A stretch of 11,252 nucleotides of DNA from an uncultured Collinsella sp. (GTDB lineage: Bacteria; Actinomycetota; Coriobacteriia; Coriobacteriales; Coriobacteriaceae), in assembly GCA_902478945.1 (NCBI GenBank), contig CABSMX010000070.1, positions 1-11,252 on the forward strand, read 5' to 3'. Positions within the stretch are counted from its first letter, which is position 1; every line of letters begins with the position of its first letter. Below, piece after piece: positions 1 to 5,956 of the stretch. The notes beneath the pieces were generated by a model. That model had not been told where the DNA came from and ran no database searches. It saw only the letters and a list, made by a program, of their open reading frames with translations. The position numbers and the translations under genes are program-made.

Positions 1-27
1 GGGCTCGGAGATGTGTATAAGAGACAG
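1..27 (+). other. Residual Nextera sequencing adapter (artifact)
   Basis: Positions 9-27 read AGATGTGTATAAGAGACAG, the 19-base Tn5 mosaic end used in Illumina Nextera libraries. Positions 1-8 (GGGCTCGG) are the adapter bases that precede the mosaic end in the read-2 oligonucleotide. The orientation is adapter then insert, as expected at the end of an untrimmed contig. It is library-derived sequence, not a transposon of the organism; native DNA begins at about position 28. Confidence 0.97.
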
Positions 28-29
28 GC

Positions 30-35
30 TATGCT
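30..35 (+). promoter_or_regulatory. Possible -10 box for the zinc-ribbon gene
   Basis: TATGCT at 30-35 resembles a sigma-70-type -10 box and lies about 40 nt before the chosen GTG start at 76. The matching -35 would fall in the adapter, so it cannot be examined. This is a weak call based on one hexamer. Confidence 0.2.
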
Positions 36-75
36 CTAACTTCGACTGTATGAATTGCTCCGAAAAGAGGAAGCC

Positions 76-1230
76 GTGATCTGCCCGCATTGCCTTAAGA
101 CCATAGAGGACGGCGCCTCGTTCTGCCCCTATTGCAACGCATACGTTGGTCCGGGCGACGGTCCCGAGCATACCGAGTTCGTATTCTGCGATGGTTGTGG
201 CGCACGCCTGTCCCCGCATGATCGCACCTGTCCCAAGTGCGGGCGCCCCGCCCCGGGCATCCTTTCCAAAGACGCGGCTGCATCCGATCTGGCAGCAGGC
301 CGCACGGCCGGCTTTCCGCGCTTGACGCAGGAGCAGATCGATACCGAGGTGCCCCATGCGCCGGCCTCTGCCGCCGCGGTGCTCTCGGATGCCGCCGACC
401 CCAACGAGACCTGCGTGCTGCCTGCCTTCGATAAGGACTTTGGCATCCCCAAGGTCGATATCCCCACACCGGTGTCCCTGCGCGATGATGTCCAGCCCAA
501 AAAGCAAAAGGCCAAGCGCAAGGTCCATCCCGACGAGGATGCCTATCACAAGCACAAGCGCCATATCCCCAAACCGCTTATCGTCATCGCGGTGCTCGCC
601 GCCGTGTGCGGTGGTGCGTATTGGTTTGTGACTGCCGATCCTATGGGCGTCATGCCCGGCTTCTACGACCAGTTTGGCCGGGCCGCCAAGACCACCTTCC
701 CGTCGCGCCAAAAGGGCGAGGCCACCGAGAAAGAGTCCAAGCAAGAGGATGCGTCCGAGGTCGTTCAGGAGGAGACCGTCTTAACCGACGACCAGCTCTA
801 CGCCAGGCTCGATGGCCTGTACCAGACCATCGTGTCGTACAGCGACGATGATCAGATCGGCGAGGTCATCGATTCGTTTAATAACGGCTATCTGCGTACG
901 CCGCTCTCCACCCGCCAGGAGTTGTCGCAGAGCGCTTATGCCCTGCGCGATCAGATTAAAAAGACCCAGGATGAGCTCAATAACCTCAAGGTTCAGGACG
1001 ACACCGTCTATGCGGAGGACATCGATCATCTAAAGCAGCTTGCCCAGTGGATGTACGAGCGTGTCGACGTGATCTGCCAGAGCTGGGATATCTCGCTGTC
1101 CATTCCCGACGGCGAGTCGCTGAGCGCCCGTCAGAGCGAGATCCTGGCGCCCATCGCACAAGGCGGCAACAGCGCGCTTAACCAGTACGACGCCAACGTG
1201 AGCGCATGGAGACCGCAGCAACGTATGTAA
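76..1230 (+). CDS. Zinc-ribbon, single-pass membrane protein of unknown function
   Basis: The product is 384 aa from GTG at 76. That start follows AGAGGA (66-71) and makes the protein begin MICPHC, a usual opening for double zinc-ribbon proteins; a TTG at 55 is in frame but would put extra residues before the ribbon and lacks a ribosome binding site. Two four-cysteine ribbons are visible: C3/C6 with C17/C20, and C38/C41 with C52/C55. A variable Ala/Pro/Asp-rich linker follows, then a basic stretch (HKHKRH) and one membrane helix at about residues 166-186. By the positive-inside rule the ribbons are cytoplasmic and the roughly 195-residue C-terminal part is outside. That part starts with a charged Glu/Lys/Ser linker and is then mostly helical, probably coiled coil, with no catalytic motif that I recognise. 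The ribbons could bind zinc and mediate protein or nucleic-acid contact; no specific function can be given. No clear terminator separates it from the next gene. Confidence 0.85.
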   Translation: MICPHCLKTIEDGASFCPYCNAYVGPGDGPEHTEFVFCDGCGARLSPHDRTCPKCGRPAPGILSKDAAASDLAAGRTAGFPRLTQEQIDTEVPHAPASAAAVLSDAADPNETCVLPAFDKDFGIPKVDIPTPVSLRDDVQPKKQKAKRKVHPDEDAYHKHKRHIPKPLIVIAVLAAVCGGAYWFVTADPMGVMPGFYDQFGRAAKTTFPSRQKGEATEKESKQEDASEVVQEETVLTDDQLYARLDGLYQTIVSYSDDDQIGEVIDSFNNGYLRTPLSTRQELSQSAYALRDQIKKTQDELNNLKVQDDTVYAEDIDHLKQLAQWMYERVDVICQSWDISLSIPDGESLSARQSEILAPIAQGGNSALNQYDANVSAWRPQQRM

Positions 1231-1266
1231 TTTGTTGCCCTCCGGCGGCGTAACCTGCGTGCGCAA

Positions 1267-1296
1267 TTGATGGAAGCCCGTGCTTATTGCTACAAT
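1267..1296 (+). promoter_or_regulatory. Extended -10 promoter of the peptidyl-prolyl isomerase gene
   Basis: TTGATG (1267-1272) as -35, an 18-nt spacer and TACAAT (1291-1296) as -10, which is preceded by TGC and so forms an extended -10. Transcription would start near 1303, leaving a leader of about 33 nt before the ATG at 1336. The fit to the sigma-70 consensus is the best in the window and suggests that the isomerase and the TPR gene are transcribed independently of the zinc-ribbon gene. Confidence 0.7.
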
Positions 1297-1335
1297 TTGA
1301 CCAAATATGCTTTAAACGCACGAGGAAGGAACCAC

Positions 1336-1878
1336 ATGTTTGGTTTTAAGAAAGAGCTCTACACGCCCGAGTATCAGCTTGCCGGCGATGAGTGCGCGGT
1401 GATCGAGACGTCGAAGGGCACCATCAAGGTCAAGTTTGACGGCGAGGGCGCCCCCATCCACGTGGCGAACTTCTGTGAGCTTTCCACGATGGGTTTTTAC
1501 GACGGCCTTAAGTTCCATCGCTATGTGCCCGGTTTTGTGATCCAGGGCGGCGACCCCAATACCCGCGATATGTCCGGCGCCGATGTCGCCGCCGGCCTTG
1601 AGGGCCCCGACGGCATGCCCGGTACCGGTGGCCCCGGCTACTGCATCAAGGGCGAGTTCGCTACCAACCCGCGTAACAGCCACGTCGACGGCGCGCTTGC
1701 CATGGCACGTTCCATGGATCCCGATTCCGCAGGTTCGCAGTTCTACTTCTGCCTGGGTGCCCAGCACAACCTCGACTCCGGCTATACCGTCTTTGGCACC
1801 ACGGTCGAGGGCCTCGACGTCATCTCGCAGCTGCGTGCCGGTGACGAGATCGTCCATGTCGAGATCGTTCACGAGTAA
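1336..1878 (+). CDS. Cyclophilin-type peptidyl-prolyl cis-trans isomerase
   Basis: This 180-aa protein belongs to the cyclophilin family, which catalyses cis-trans isomerisation of X-Pro bonds during protein folding. The signature FHRYVPGFVIQGGDP spans residues 60-74 and carries the catalytic Arg62 with Phe67 and Gln70 (equivalent to R55, F60 and Q63 of human cyclophilin A). GALAMARSMDPDSAGSQFYF (119-138) and GYTVFG (149-154) complete the barrel. The position of the human cyclosporin-contacting Trp121 is Asn145, as expected for a drug-insensitive bacterial type. The segment between GGDP and GGPGY is longer than in compact bacterial cyclophilins. There is no signal peptide or membrane helix, so it should be cytoplasmic. 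ATG 1336 is chosen because it follows GGAAGGA with a 5-nt gap; the longer in-frame TTG at 1267 lies inside the promoter. The TPR gene follows after 11 nt, probably co-transcribed. Confidence 0.95.
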   Translation: MFGFKKELYTPEYQLAGDECAVIETSKGTIKVKFDGEGAPIHVANFCELSTMGFYDGLKFHRYVPGFVIQGGDPNTRDMSGADVAAGLEGPDGMPGTGGPGYCIKGEFATNPRNSHVDGALAMARSMDPDSAGSQFYFCLGAQHNLDSGYTVFGTTVEGLDVISQLRAGDEIVHVEIVHE

Positions 1879-1889
1879 AGGGGACTTCC

Positions 1890-3185
1890 TTGAATAGCCA
1901 GCTGATCCAACAGGGCCGCGCCGCTTATCGCGCGGGTGATTATTCCGCTGCCGCCCAGATGCTCGGTGCGGCAAAGACCCCCGGTGAGATTATGGGCGAG
2001 GCCGACCATCTGCGCGGCAACGCCTTGATGCACCTGGGCATGTATGCCGAGGCCGCCGAGGCCTACGCCGCCGCCCTTAACGACGGTACCTATGGCAAGC
2101 GCGGCGCGCTGCTCACCAACCGCGGCAAGGCGCTTGCTGCCGTGGGTGACTATGTGACTGCAGCCCAGGCGTTCTCTGCCGCAACGCAGGATGCATCCTA
2201 TGCCACGCCGTTTAAGGCCTACCTGGGTCTGGGCAACGCGCTGTTCCAGTCGGGCGACTATGCCAATGCCGGTACTGCCTTCCGTCAGGCTGCCATCGAC
2301 GGCGCCAACCCGGCTCCTGTCGCCGCACTCGGCGAGCTCGGTCGTTGCTTCATTAAGCTCGGCCGTCCGGCAGACGCCGTAGAGACCTACCGCACGGCCA
2401 TCGACTTTGCCGGTCCGCGCGACGACACGCGTGCGCTTAACGCCGGTATGGGCGAGGCGCTTTCCGCCGCCGGTCGTCCCTCTGACGCGCTCGATGCCTT
2501 TAACGCCGCCACTGCCGACGGCATCTACCAGCTTACGCCCGAGCAGTCCGACGAGCTTGCCCGCGTGCACGATTCCCTCGCTGCGCTTTCGGCCCAGACG
2601 GCCATGGCCACGGCGCCGGCTCCCGCGATGGATGCTCCCGCCGTCGACCCGCTCGACCCCACGGGTGCTACCGGTCAGTTTATGCCCGACCCCTCGGACA
2701 CCGGCTTCTTCACCCTGTCCGAGTCCGAGATGGTTCAGCAGGACCGCAAGGAGGCCAAGGTCCGTCGTCGCCATCGCCACACGGGCCTCAAGGTCTTCTT
2801 GGTTCTGCTTCTGCTGATTGTCCTTGTCGCAGGCGGTCTTGGCTTTGCCTACACGCGCGGCCTGGGCTTCCCCTCGCAGGAGTCTGTTGTCACCGACCTG
2901 TTCCAGGCCGCCGGTGACGGCGATACCGCCAAGGCCGAGTCCTGTCTTGCTTCCAGCCTGTCCGAGGACGCCAAGGCGATGATCATCTCTTCGATCCCGC
3001 AGGGCGCCACCGTCTCCATCGAGGGCATGGATCAGTCTATGACCGAGACCACCGCCAAGGTCAAGGCGTCGCTGTCCAAGGGCGGCGAGCAGGAGTACAC
3101 CGTCAAGTTCGTGCGCTCCGACAACCATATCGGTTGGGCCGTCTCCTCGCTTGATATCGATCTTTCGGCCGCTGACAACCAGTAG
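1890..3185 (+). CDS. TPR-repeat membrane protein with C-terminal exported domain
   Basis: The product is 431 aa from a TTG start at 1890, supported by AAAGGGG (1877-1883) about 6 nt upstream. Residues 5-213 consist of about six degenerate tetratricopeptide repeats; phrases such as AGDYSAAAQ, LGMYAEAAEAY, VGDYVTAAQAF, SGDYANAGTAF, LGRPADAVETY and AGRPSDALDAF recur every 34-37 residues. An Ala/Pro/Asp-rich linker (about 235-270) and a basic stretch (KVRRRHRH, 290-297) lead into one membrane helix at about 300-322. The last 105 residues are then extracytoplasmic and look like a small alpha+beta domain of the DUF4878/NTF2-like kind; that family call is from overall pattern only. TPRs bind proteins, so the protein may scaffold partners at the inner face of the membrane. 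It follows the isomerase by 11 nt and ends with tandem stops (TAG TGA). It lies just upstream of mreB but is separated from it by a hairpin. Confidence 0.85.
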   Translation: MNSQLIQQGRAAYRAGDYSAAAQMLGAAKTPGEIMGEADHLRGNALMHLGMYAEAAEAYAAALNDGTYGKRGALLTNRGKALAAVGDYVTAAQAFSAATQDASYATPFKAYLGLGNALFQSGDYANAGTAFRQAAIDGANPAPVAALGELGRCFIKLGRPADAVETYRTAIDFAGPRDDTRALNAGMGEALSAAGRPSDALDAFNAATADGIYQLTPEQSDELARVHDSLAALSAQTAMATAPAPAMDAPAVDPLDPTGATGQFMPDPSDTGFFTLSESEMVQQDRKEAKVRRRHRHTGLKVFLVLLLLIVLVAGGLGFAYTRGLGFPSQESVVTDLFQAAGDGDTAKAESCLASSLSEDAKAMIISSIPQGATVSIEGMDQSMTETTAKVKASLSKGGEQEYTVKFVRSDNHIGWAVSSLDIDLSAADNQ

Positions 3186-3207
3186 TGACCTTATGAGATT
3201 TGGCGCT

Positions 3208-3240
3208 GCCCGGTGCTTCACCGCAAGTGAGGCGCCGGGC
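3208..3240 (+). terminator. Strong hairpin between the TPR gene and mreB
   Basis: The arms 3208-3221 and 3227-3240 pair over 14 positions in RNA, two of them G-U wobbles, around a 5-nt loop (CGCAA). It begins 22 nt after the TPR stop codon. Downstream there is only TTGCGC rather than a run of T, so it may be an imperfect intrinsic terminator, or an RNA 3'-end stabiliser or processing site. Confidence 0.6.
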
Positions 3241-3249
3241 TTGCGCTAG

Positions 3250-3255
3250 TATGAT
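3250..3255 (+). promoter_or_regulatory. Possible -10 box for the mreB operon
   Basis: TATGAT at 3250-3255 matches five of six positions of the -10 consensus and sits just after the hairpin, giving a likely start near 3262 and a leader of about 39 nt. No convincing -35 is seen at 16-18 nt upstream, where the sequence belongs to the hairpin arm. An mreB promoter is expected here from gene layout. Confidence 0.4.
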
Positions 3256-3300
3256 GGGCTAGTAGTTTTCCAGCAATCATCCAACACATCAGGAGTTGCG

Positions 3301-4344
3301 TTGTTTTCTTTGATGGATATGTTCTTCGGTAGCTATGCGGGCGATCTTGCCATCGACCTCGGCACCGCCAACACGCTTGTCTCCGTGCGCGGCAAGGGCA
3401 TCGTCATTCGCGAGCCCTCCGTTGTCGCCATCGACAAGAACGATGAGCGCATCCTGGCTGTCGGTATCGAGGCAAAGCGCATGCTCGGCCGTACGCCCGG
3501 TAACATTGTGGCTGTGCGTCCCCTTAAGGACGGCGTTATCGCCGACTTCGACGTTACCGAGGCCATGCTTCGCTATTTTATCGACAAGGCGTCCGAGAAG
3601 CGCTATCCGTGGACCCCGCGTCCGCGCGTTGTCGTCTGCGTCCCCTCCGGTGTCACGTCGGTCGAGAAGCGCGCCGTTTTTGAGGCTACGATCCAAGCCG
3701 GTGCCCGCCAGGCATACCTGATCGAGGAGCCCATGGCCGCTGCCATCGGCGCCGACTTGCCTGTCGAGGAGCCGACCGGCTCCATGGTCATCGATATCGG
3801 CGGCGGTACCACCGAGGTCGCCGTTATCGCCATGGGCGGTATCGTCGTGTCGCAGTCCATTCGCATTGCCGGTGACGAGTTTGATCAGGCCATCCTTACC
3901 CACGTTCGCGATGCCTATAACCTGGCTATCGGCGAGCGCACGGCCGAGGACATCAAGATCAAGGTCGGTTCTGCCGTGCCGCTCAAGGACGAGCTCGACG
4001 TCGAGGTCAACGGCCGCGACGTGATCACGGGCCTGCCCAAGACCGTGCGCATCGAGAGCGAGGAGATTCGTCGCGCGCTCAATAAGCCGCTCGACGAGAT
4101 GGCCAAGGCCGTCAAGGACGCCCTCGACGCCACGCCGCCCGATCTTGCCTCGGATCTTATGTACTACGGCATCCTGTTGACCGGCGGCGGTGCGCTGCTG
4201 CGCGGCCTCGACGTGCGTCTGCGCGACGAGACCGGCGTTTCGGTCAACGTCAGCCCTACGGCGCTCGACAACGTCGTCAACGGCTGCGCCCGCGTGCTCG
4301 AGGCCAACGCGTTTGACGGTGGCTTCGTCCAGACCAATGCTTAA
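3301..4344 (+). CDS. mreB: Rod-shape-determining actin homologue MreB
   Basis: This 347-aa protein has the full length and motifs of MreB, the bacterial actin that polymerises under the membrane and positions the cell-elongation machinery. The nucleotide-binding signatures are DLGTANT (19-25, phosphate 1), IEEPMAAAIGA (141-151, with the Glu needed for hydrolysis), DIGGGTTEVAV (165-175, phosphate 2) and LLTGGGALLRGL (292-303, adenosine motif). The N terminus (MFSLMDMFFGSYAG) is hydrophobic and could act as the membrane-touching amphipathic segment. TTG 3301 is chosen because AGGAG (3291-3295) lies 5 nt upstream; the next in-frame ATG at 3313 would be 17 nt from it. It is the first gene of a tight run: mreC follows after 21 nt. 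Spacing and order match the conserved mreBCD cluster. Confidence 0.98.
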   Translation: MFSLMDMFFGSYAGDLAIDLGTANTLVSVRGKGIVIREPSVVAIDKNDERILAVGIEAKRMLGRTPGNIVAVRPLKDGVIADFDVTEAMLRYFIDKASEKRYPWTPRPRVVVCVPSGVTSVEKRAVFEATIQAGARQAYLIEEPMAAAIGADLPVEEPTGSMVIDIGGGTTEVAVIAMGGIVVSQSIRIAGDEFDQAILTHVRDAYNLAIGERTAEDIKIKVGSAVPLKDELDVEVNGRDVITGLPKTVRIESEEIRRALNKPLDEMAKAVKDALDATPPDLASDLMYYGILLTGGGALLRGLDVRLRDETGVSVNVSPTALDNVVNGCARVLEANAFDGGFVQTNA

Positions 4345-4350
4345 TTTCCA

Positions 4351-4359
4351 AAAGGTGGA
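4351..4359 (+). promoter_or_regulatory. Ribosome binding site deciding the TTG start of mreC
   Basis: AAAGGTGGA lies 6 nt before TTG 4366. It supports that codon over the in-frame ATG at 4423, which has no Shine-Dalgarno sequence and sits in the loop of a hairpin. Confidence 0.75.
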
Positions 4360-4365
4360 TTCCAT

Positions 4366-5364
4366 TTGGCACGATCTTCGGGTTTCTCTTCAAATCTGAA
4401 TACCAAGCGACAATCAACGGGTATGCGCCCGTTGATTGTTTTCAGCGTAATTTCGGTGCTGCTGCTTACGTTTTACATTCGCGAGGGTGAGGCGGGACCG
4501 ATTCATGCCGTGCGTTCTGGCGTGACGACGATTACCTCGCCGGTGCGTTTTGTGGGCTCGGCTGTGGCCGCGCCCTTTAACGCAATCGGAAACGTGTTCT
4601 CAAACCTTACGGCTTCGCAAGACACCCTCGACGAGCTTAAGAAGCAAAACGAGGTCCTGACGTCAAAGGTTGCCGAGCTCTCCGAGGCTCAAAAGACCGC
4701 CGAGCGACTCGAGAGCCTGGTCGGTCTTCAGTCGACCTACAACCTCAAGTCCACCGCGGCTCGCATTGTCGGCGCGTCGGGCGATGCCTGGACCTCGACC
4801 GTTACCATCGACAAAGGCTCTGCCGACGGTCTTACCATCAACATGCCCGTGACGAGTTCTGCCGGTGTCATCGGTCAGATTATCGAGGTTTCGGCCAAGA
4901 CCTCCACCGTCCGCCTGATTAGTGATGAGAACTCGGGTGTGTCCGCCATGGTGCAGGATACGCGTGCTCAGGGCATGCTGCAGGGGCAGCCCGACGGTAC
5001 CCTGCGCCTGGAGCACGTGAGTGTCGACTCCGACGTGAAGGTGGGCGATATCATCGTGACCTCGGGCATCGGCGGCGTATTCCCCAAGGGCCTGCCGCTC
5101 GGTACGGTCTCGTCGGTGGAGAAGTCTGCCAACGATGTGTACTACACCATCGTCGTGCGCGCTCAGACAACGGCCGAAAACAACGAGGAAGTGCTGGTCA
5201 TTACGTCGCTGACCGATGAGCAGTCGGCTTCGGACGAGGATGTGAGCAGCGCCAACAGTACGCCGCAGGGCACCTCGCGCGATGCGGCCACCAAGTCCAA
5301 AGACGAAAGCTCGGATGAAAACTCCGATGCGTCCGACACGATCGATTCGGGCTCGAGCGAATAG
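4366..5364 (+). CDS. mreC: Rod-shape-determining protein MreC
   Basis: MreC is the membrane-anchored extracytoplasmic part of the elongasome and is known to engage PBP2 and link it to MreB through MreD. The product is 332 aa from TTG 4366. A basic cytoplasmic N terminus (TKRQ) precedes one membrane helix at about residues 21-39. A coiled coil follows (about 83-120, rich in Leu, Glu and Lys), then the two beta domains: family-typical SSAGVIGQIIEVSAKTSTVR (164-183) and VTSGIGGVFPKGLPLGTV (231-248). The last 49 residues (284-332) are an Asp/Glu/Ser-rich low-complexity tail, which would be exposed outside the membrane and is probably disordered. Codons 15-25 carry a perfect inverted repeat (separate entry). 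mreD follows after 12 nt. Confidence 0.95.
   Translation: MARSSGFSSNLNTKRQSTGMRPLIVFSVISVLLLTFYIREGEAGPIHAVRSGVTTITSPVRFVGSAVAAPFNAIGNVFSNLTASQDTLDELKKQNEVLTSKVAELSEAQKTAERLESLVGLQSTYNLKSTAARIVGASGDAWTSTVTIDKGSADGLTINMPVTSSAGVIGQIIEVSAKTSTVRLISDENSGVSAMVQDTRAQGMLQGQPDGTLRLEHVSVDSDVKVGDIIVTSGIGGVFPKGLPLGTVSSVEKSANDVYYTIVVRAQTTAENNEEVLVITSLTDEQSASDEDVSSANSTPQGTSRDAATKSKDESSDENSDASDTIDSGSSE
4410..4442 (+). terminator. Terminator-like hairpin within the start of mreC
   Basis: The arms 4410-4421 (ACAATCAACGGG) and 4428-4439 (CCCGTTGATTGT) are perfect reverse complements over 12 bp around a 6-nt centre (TATGCG), and the 3' arm runs into TTTT (4439-4442). It lies 65 nt after the mreB stop, inside codons 15-25 of mreC, with the in-frame ATG of codon 20 in the loop. 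The shape is that of an intrinsic terminator or attenuator, though the T run is short. Whether it acts is unknown; RNA stabilisation of the mreB 3' end or a protein operator are alternatives. Confidence 0.45.
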
Positions 5365-5376
5365 GGAGGCATGTCC

Positions 5377-5943
5377 ATGGATCTACACGAACAGGGGACT
5401 GGCTCCCGCACTTTTGCGATTGCCGCCATTGTCTGCGTCCTGCTGCAGGCGGGCTTGGCGCCGCAGATCTCCATCGCGGGCGGTCGCGTCAACTTTATGA
5501 TTATCCTGGTGTGCCTGAGTGTGTTTTCGGGCGATCCCACGCGGGCCGTCATCTGCGGTTTTTGCAGCGGTCTGTTCTACGACCTGTCGGCAGCCGTGCC
5601 GGTGGGCGTGATGTCGCTGTTGCTGACAGTGGGCAGCTTTGCCCTGACACACAGTGCCGCCGGTCAGATAGGCGGCACCCCAAGCGCTCGCGGCATCACG
5701 GTGGGCGCCTTTGCGCTTGCCATTAACGTGATCTACAGCATTATCTTGCTGTTTATGGGTCTGGAATCGAGTTTTGTCGTGGCGATCTTTGGACACGCCC
5801 TGCCGTCCTCGATTCTGACCGGCCTGGTCGCCGTTCCGTTTTTGATGTCCGGCGTCGCGCCGCAGTCTGGCTATGGGTTCTCCGCGCGCGGTGGGCGTCA
5901 GACGGGCATGCGCTTTAAGCCCAAGACCCGTAAGCTCAAATAG
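5377..5943 (+). CDS. mreD: Rod-shape-determining protein MreD
   Basis: This 188-aa integral membrane protein is the third component of the MreBCD complex and bridges MreC and the cytoskeleton. It is almost wholly hydrophobic, with about five membrane helices, and contains the family-like GFCSGLFYDL segment, in which the Gly and Asp are usually conserved. The C-terminal end is basic (RFKPKTRKLK), in keeping with a cytoplasmic tail. I choose ATG 5377 rather than ATG 5371: GGGAGG (5364-5369) is 7 nt before the former but only 1 nt before the latter. Sequence conservation in MreD is low in general, so position between mreC and the PBP2 gene carries much of the weight. Confidence 0.92.
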   Translation: MDLHEQGTGSRTFAIAAIVCVLLQAGLAPQISIAGGRVNFMIILVCLSVFSGDPTRAVICGFCSGLFYDLSAAVPVGVMSLLLTVGSFALTHSAAGQIGGTPSARGITVGAFALAINVIYSIILLFMGLESSFVVAIFGHALPSSILTGLVAVPFLMSGVAPQSGYGFSARGGRQTGMRFKPKTRKLK

Positions 5944-5956
5944 GGGAGGCCTGTAG

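Noticed and set aside
9..27. Tn5-like mosaic end read as a natural transposon boundary
   Set aside because: The preceding bases are the synthetic adapter sequence and the match begins at the very first base, so library contamination explains it fully.
1267..1335. Upstream TTG start extending the isomerase by 23 residues
   Set aside because: The TTG is the -35 element of a good extended -10 promoter, so it lies upstream of the likely transcript, and ATG 1336 has a strong ribosome binding site.
1869..3221. A 450-codon open frame on the - strand opposite the TPR gene
   Set aside because: It mirrors a well-supported + strand gene with TPR periodicity and a membrane helix. Long antisense frames are common in GC-rich coding DNA; the translation shows no recognisable domain.
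3289..4365. A 358-codon open frame on the - strand opposite mreB
   Set aside because: It almost exactly shadows mreB, whose identity is certain. The antisense translation is Gly/Asp/His-rich with no motif.
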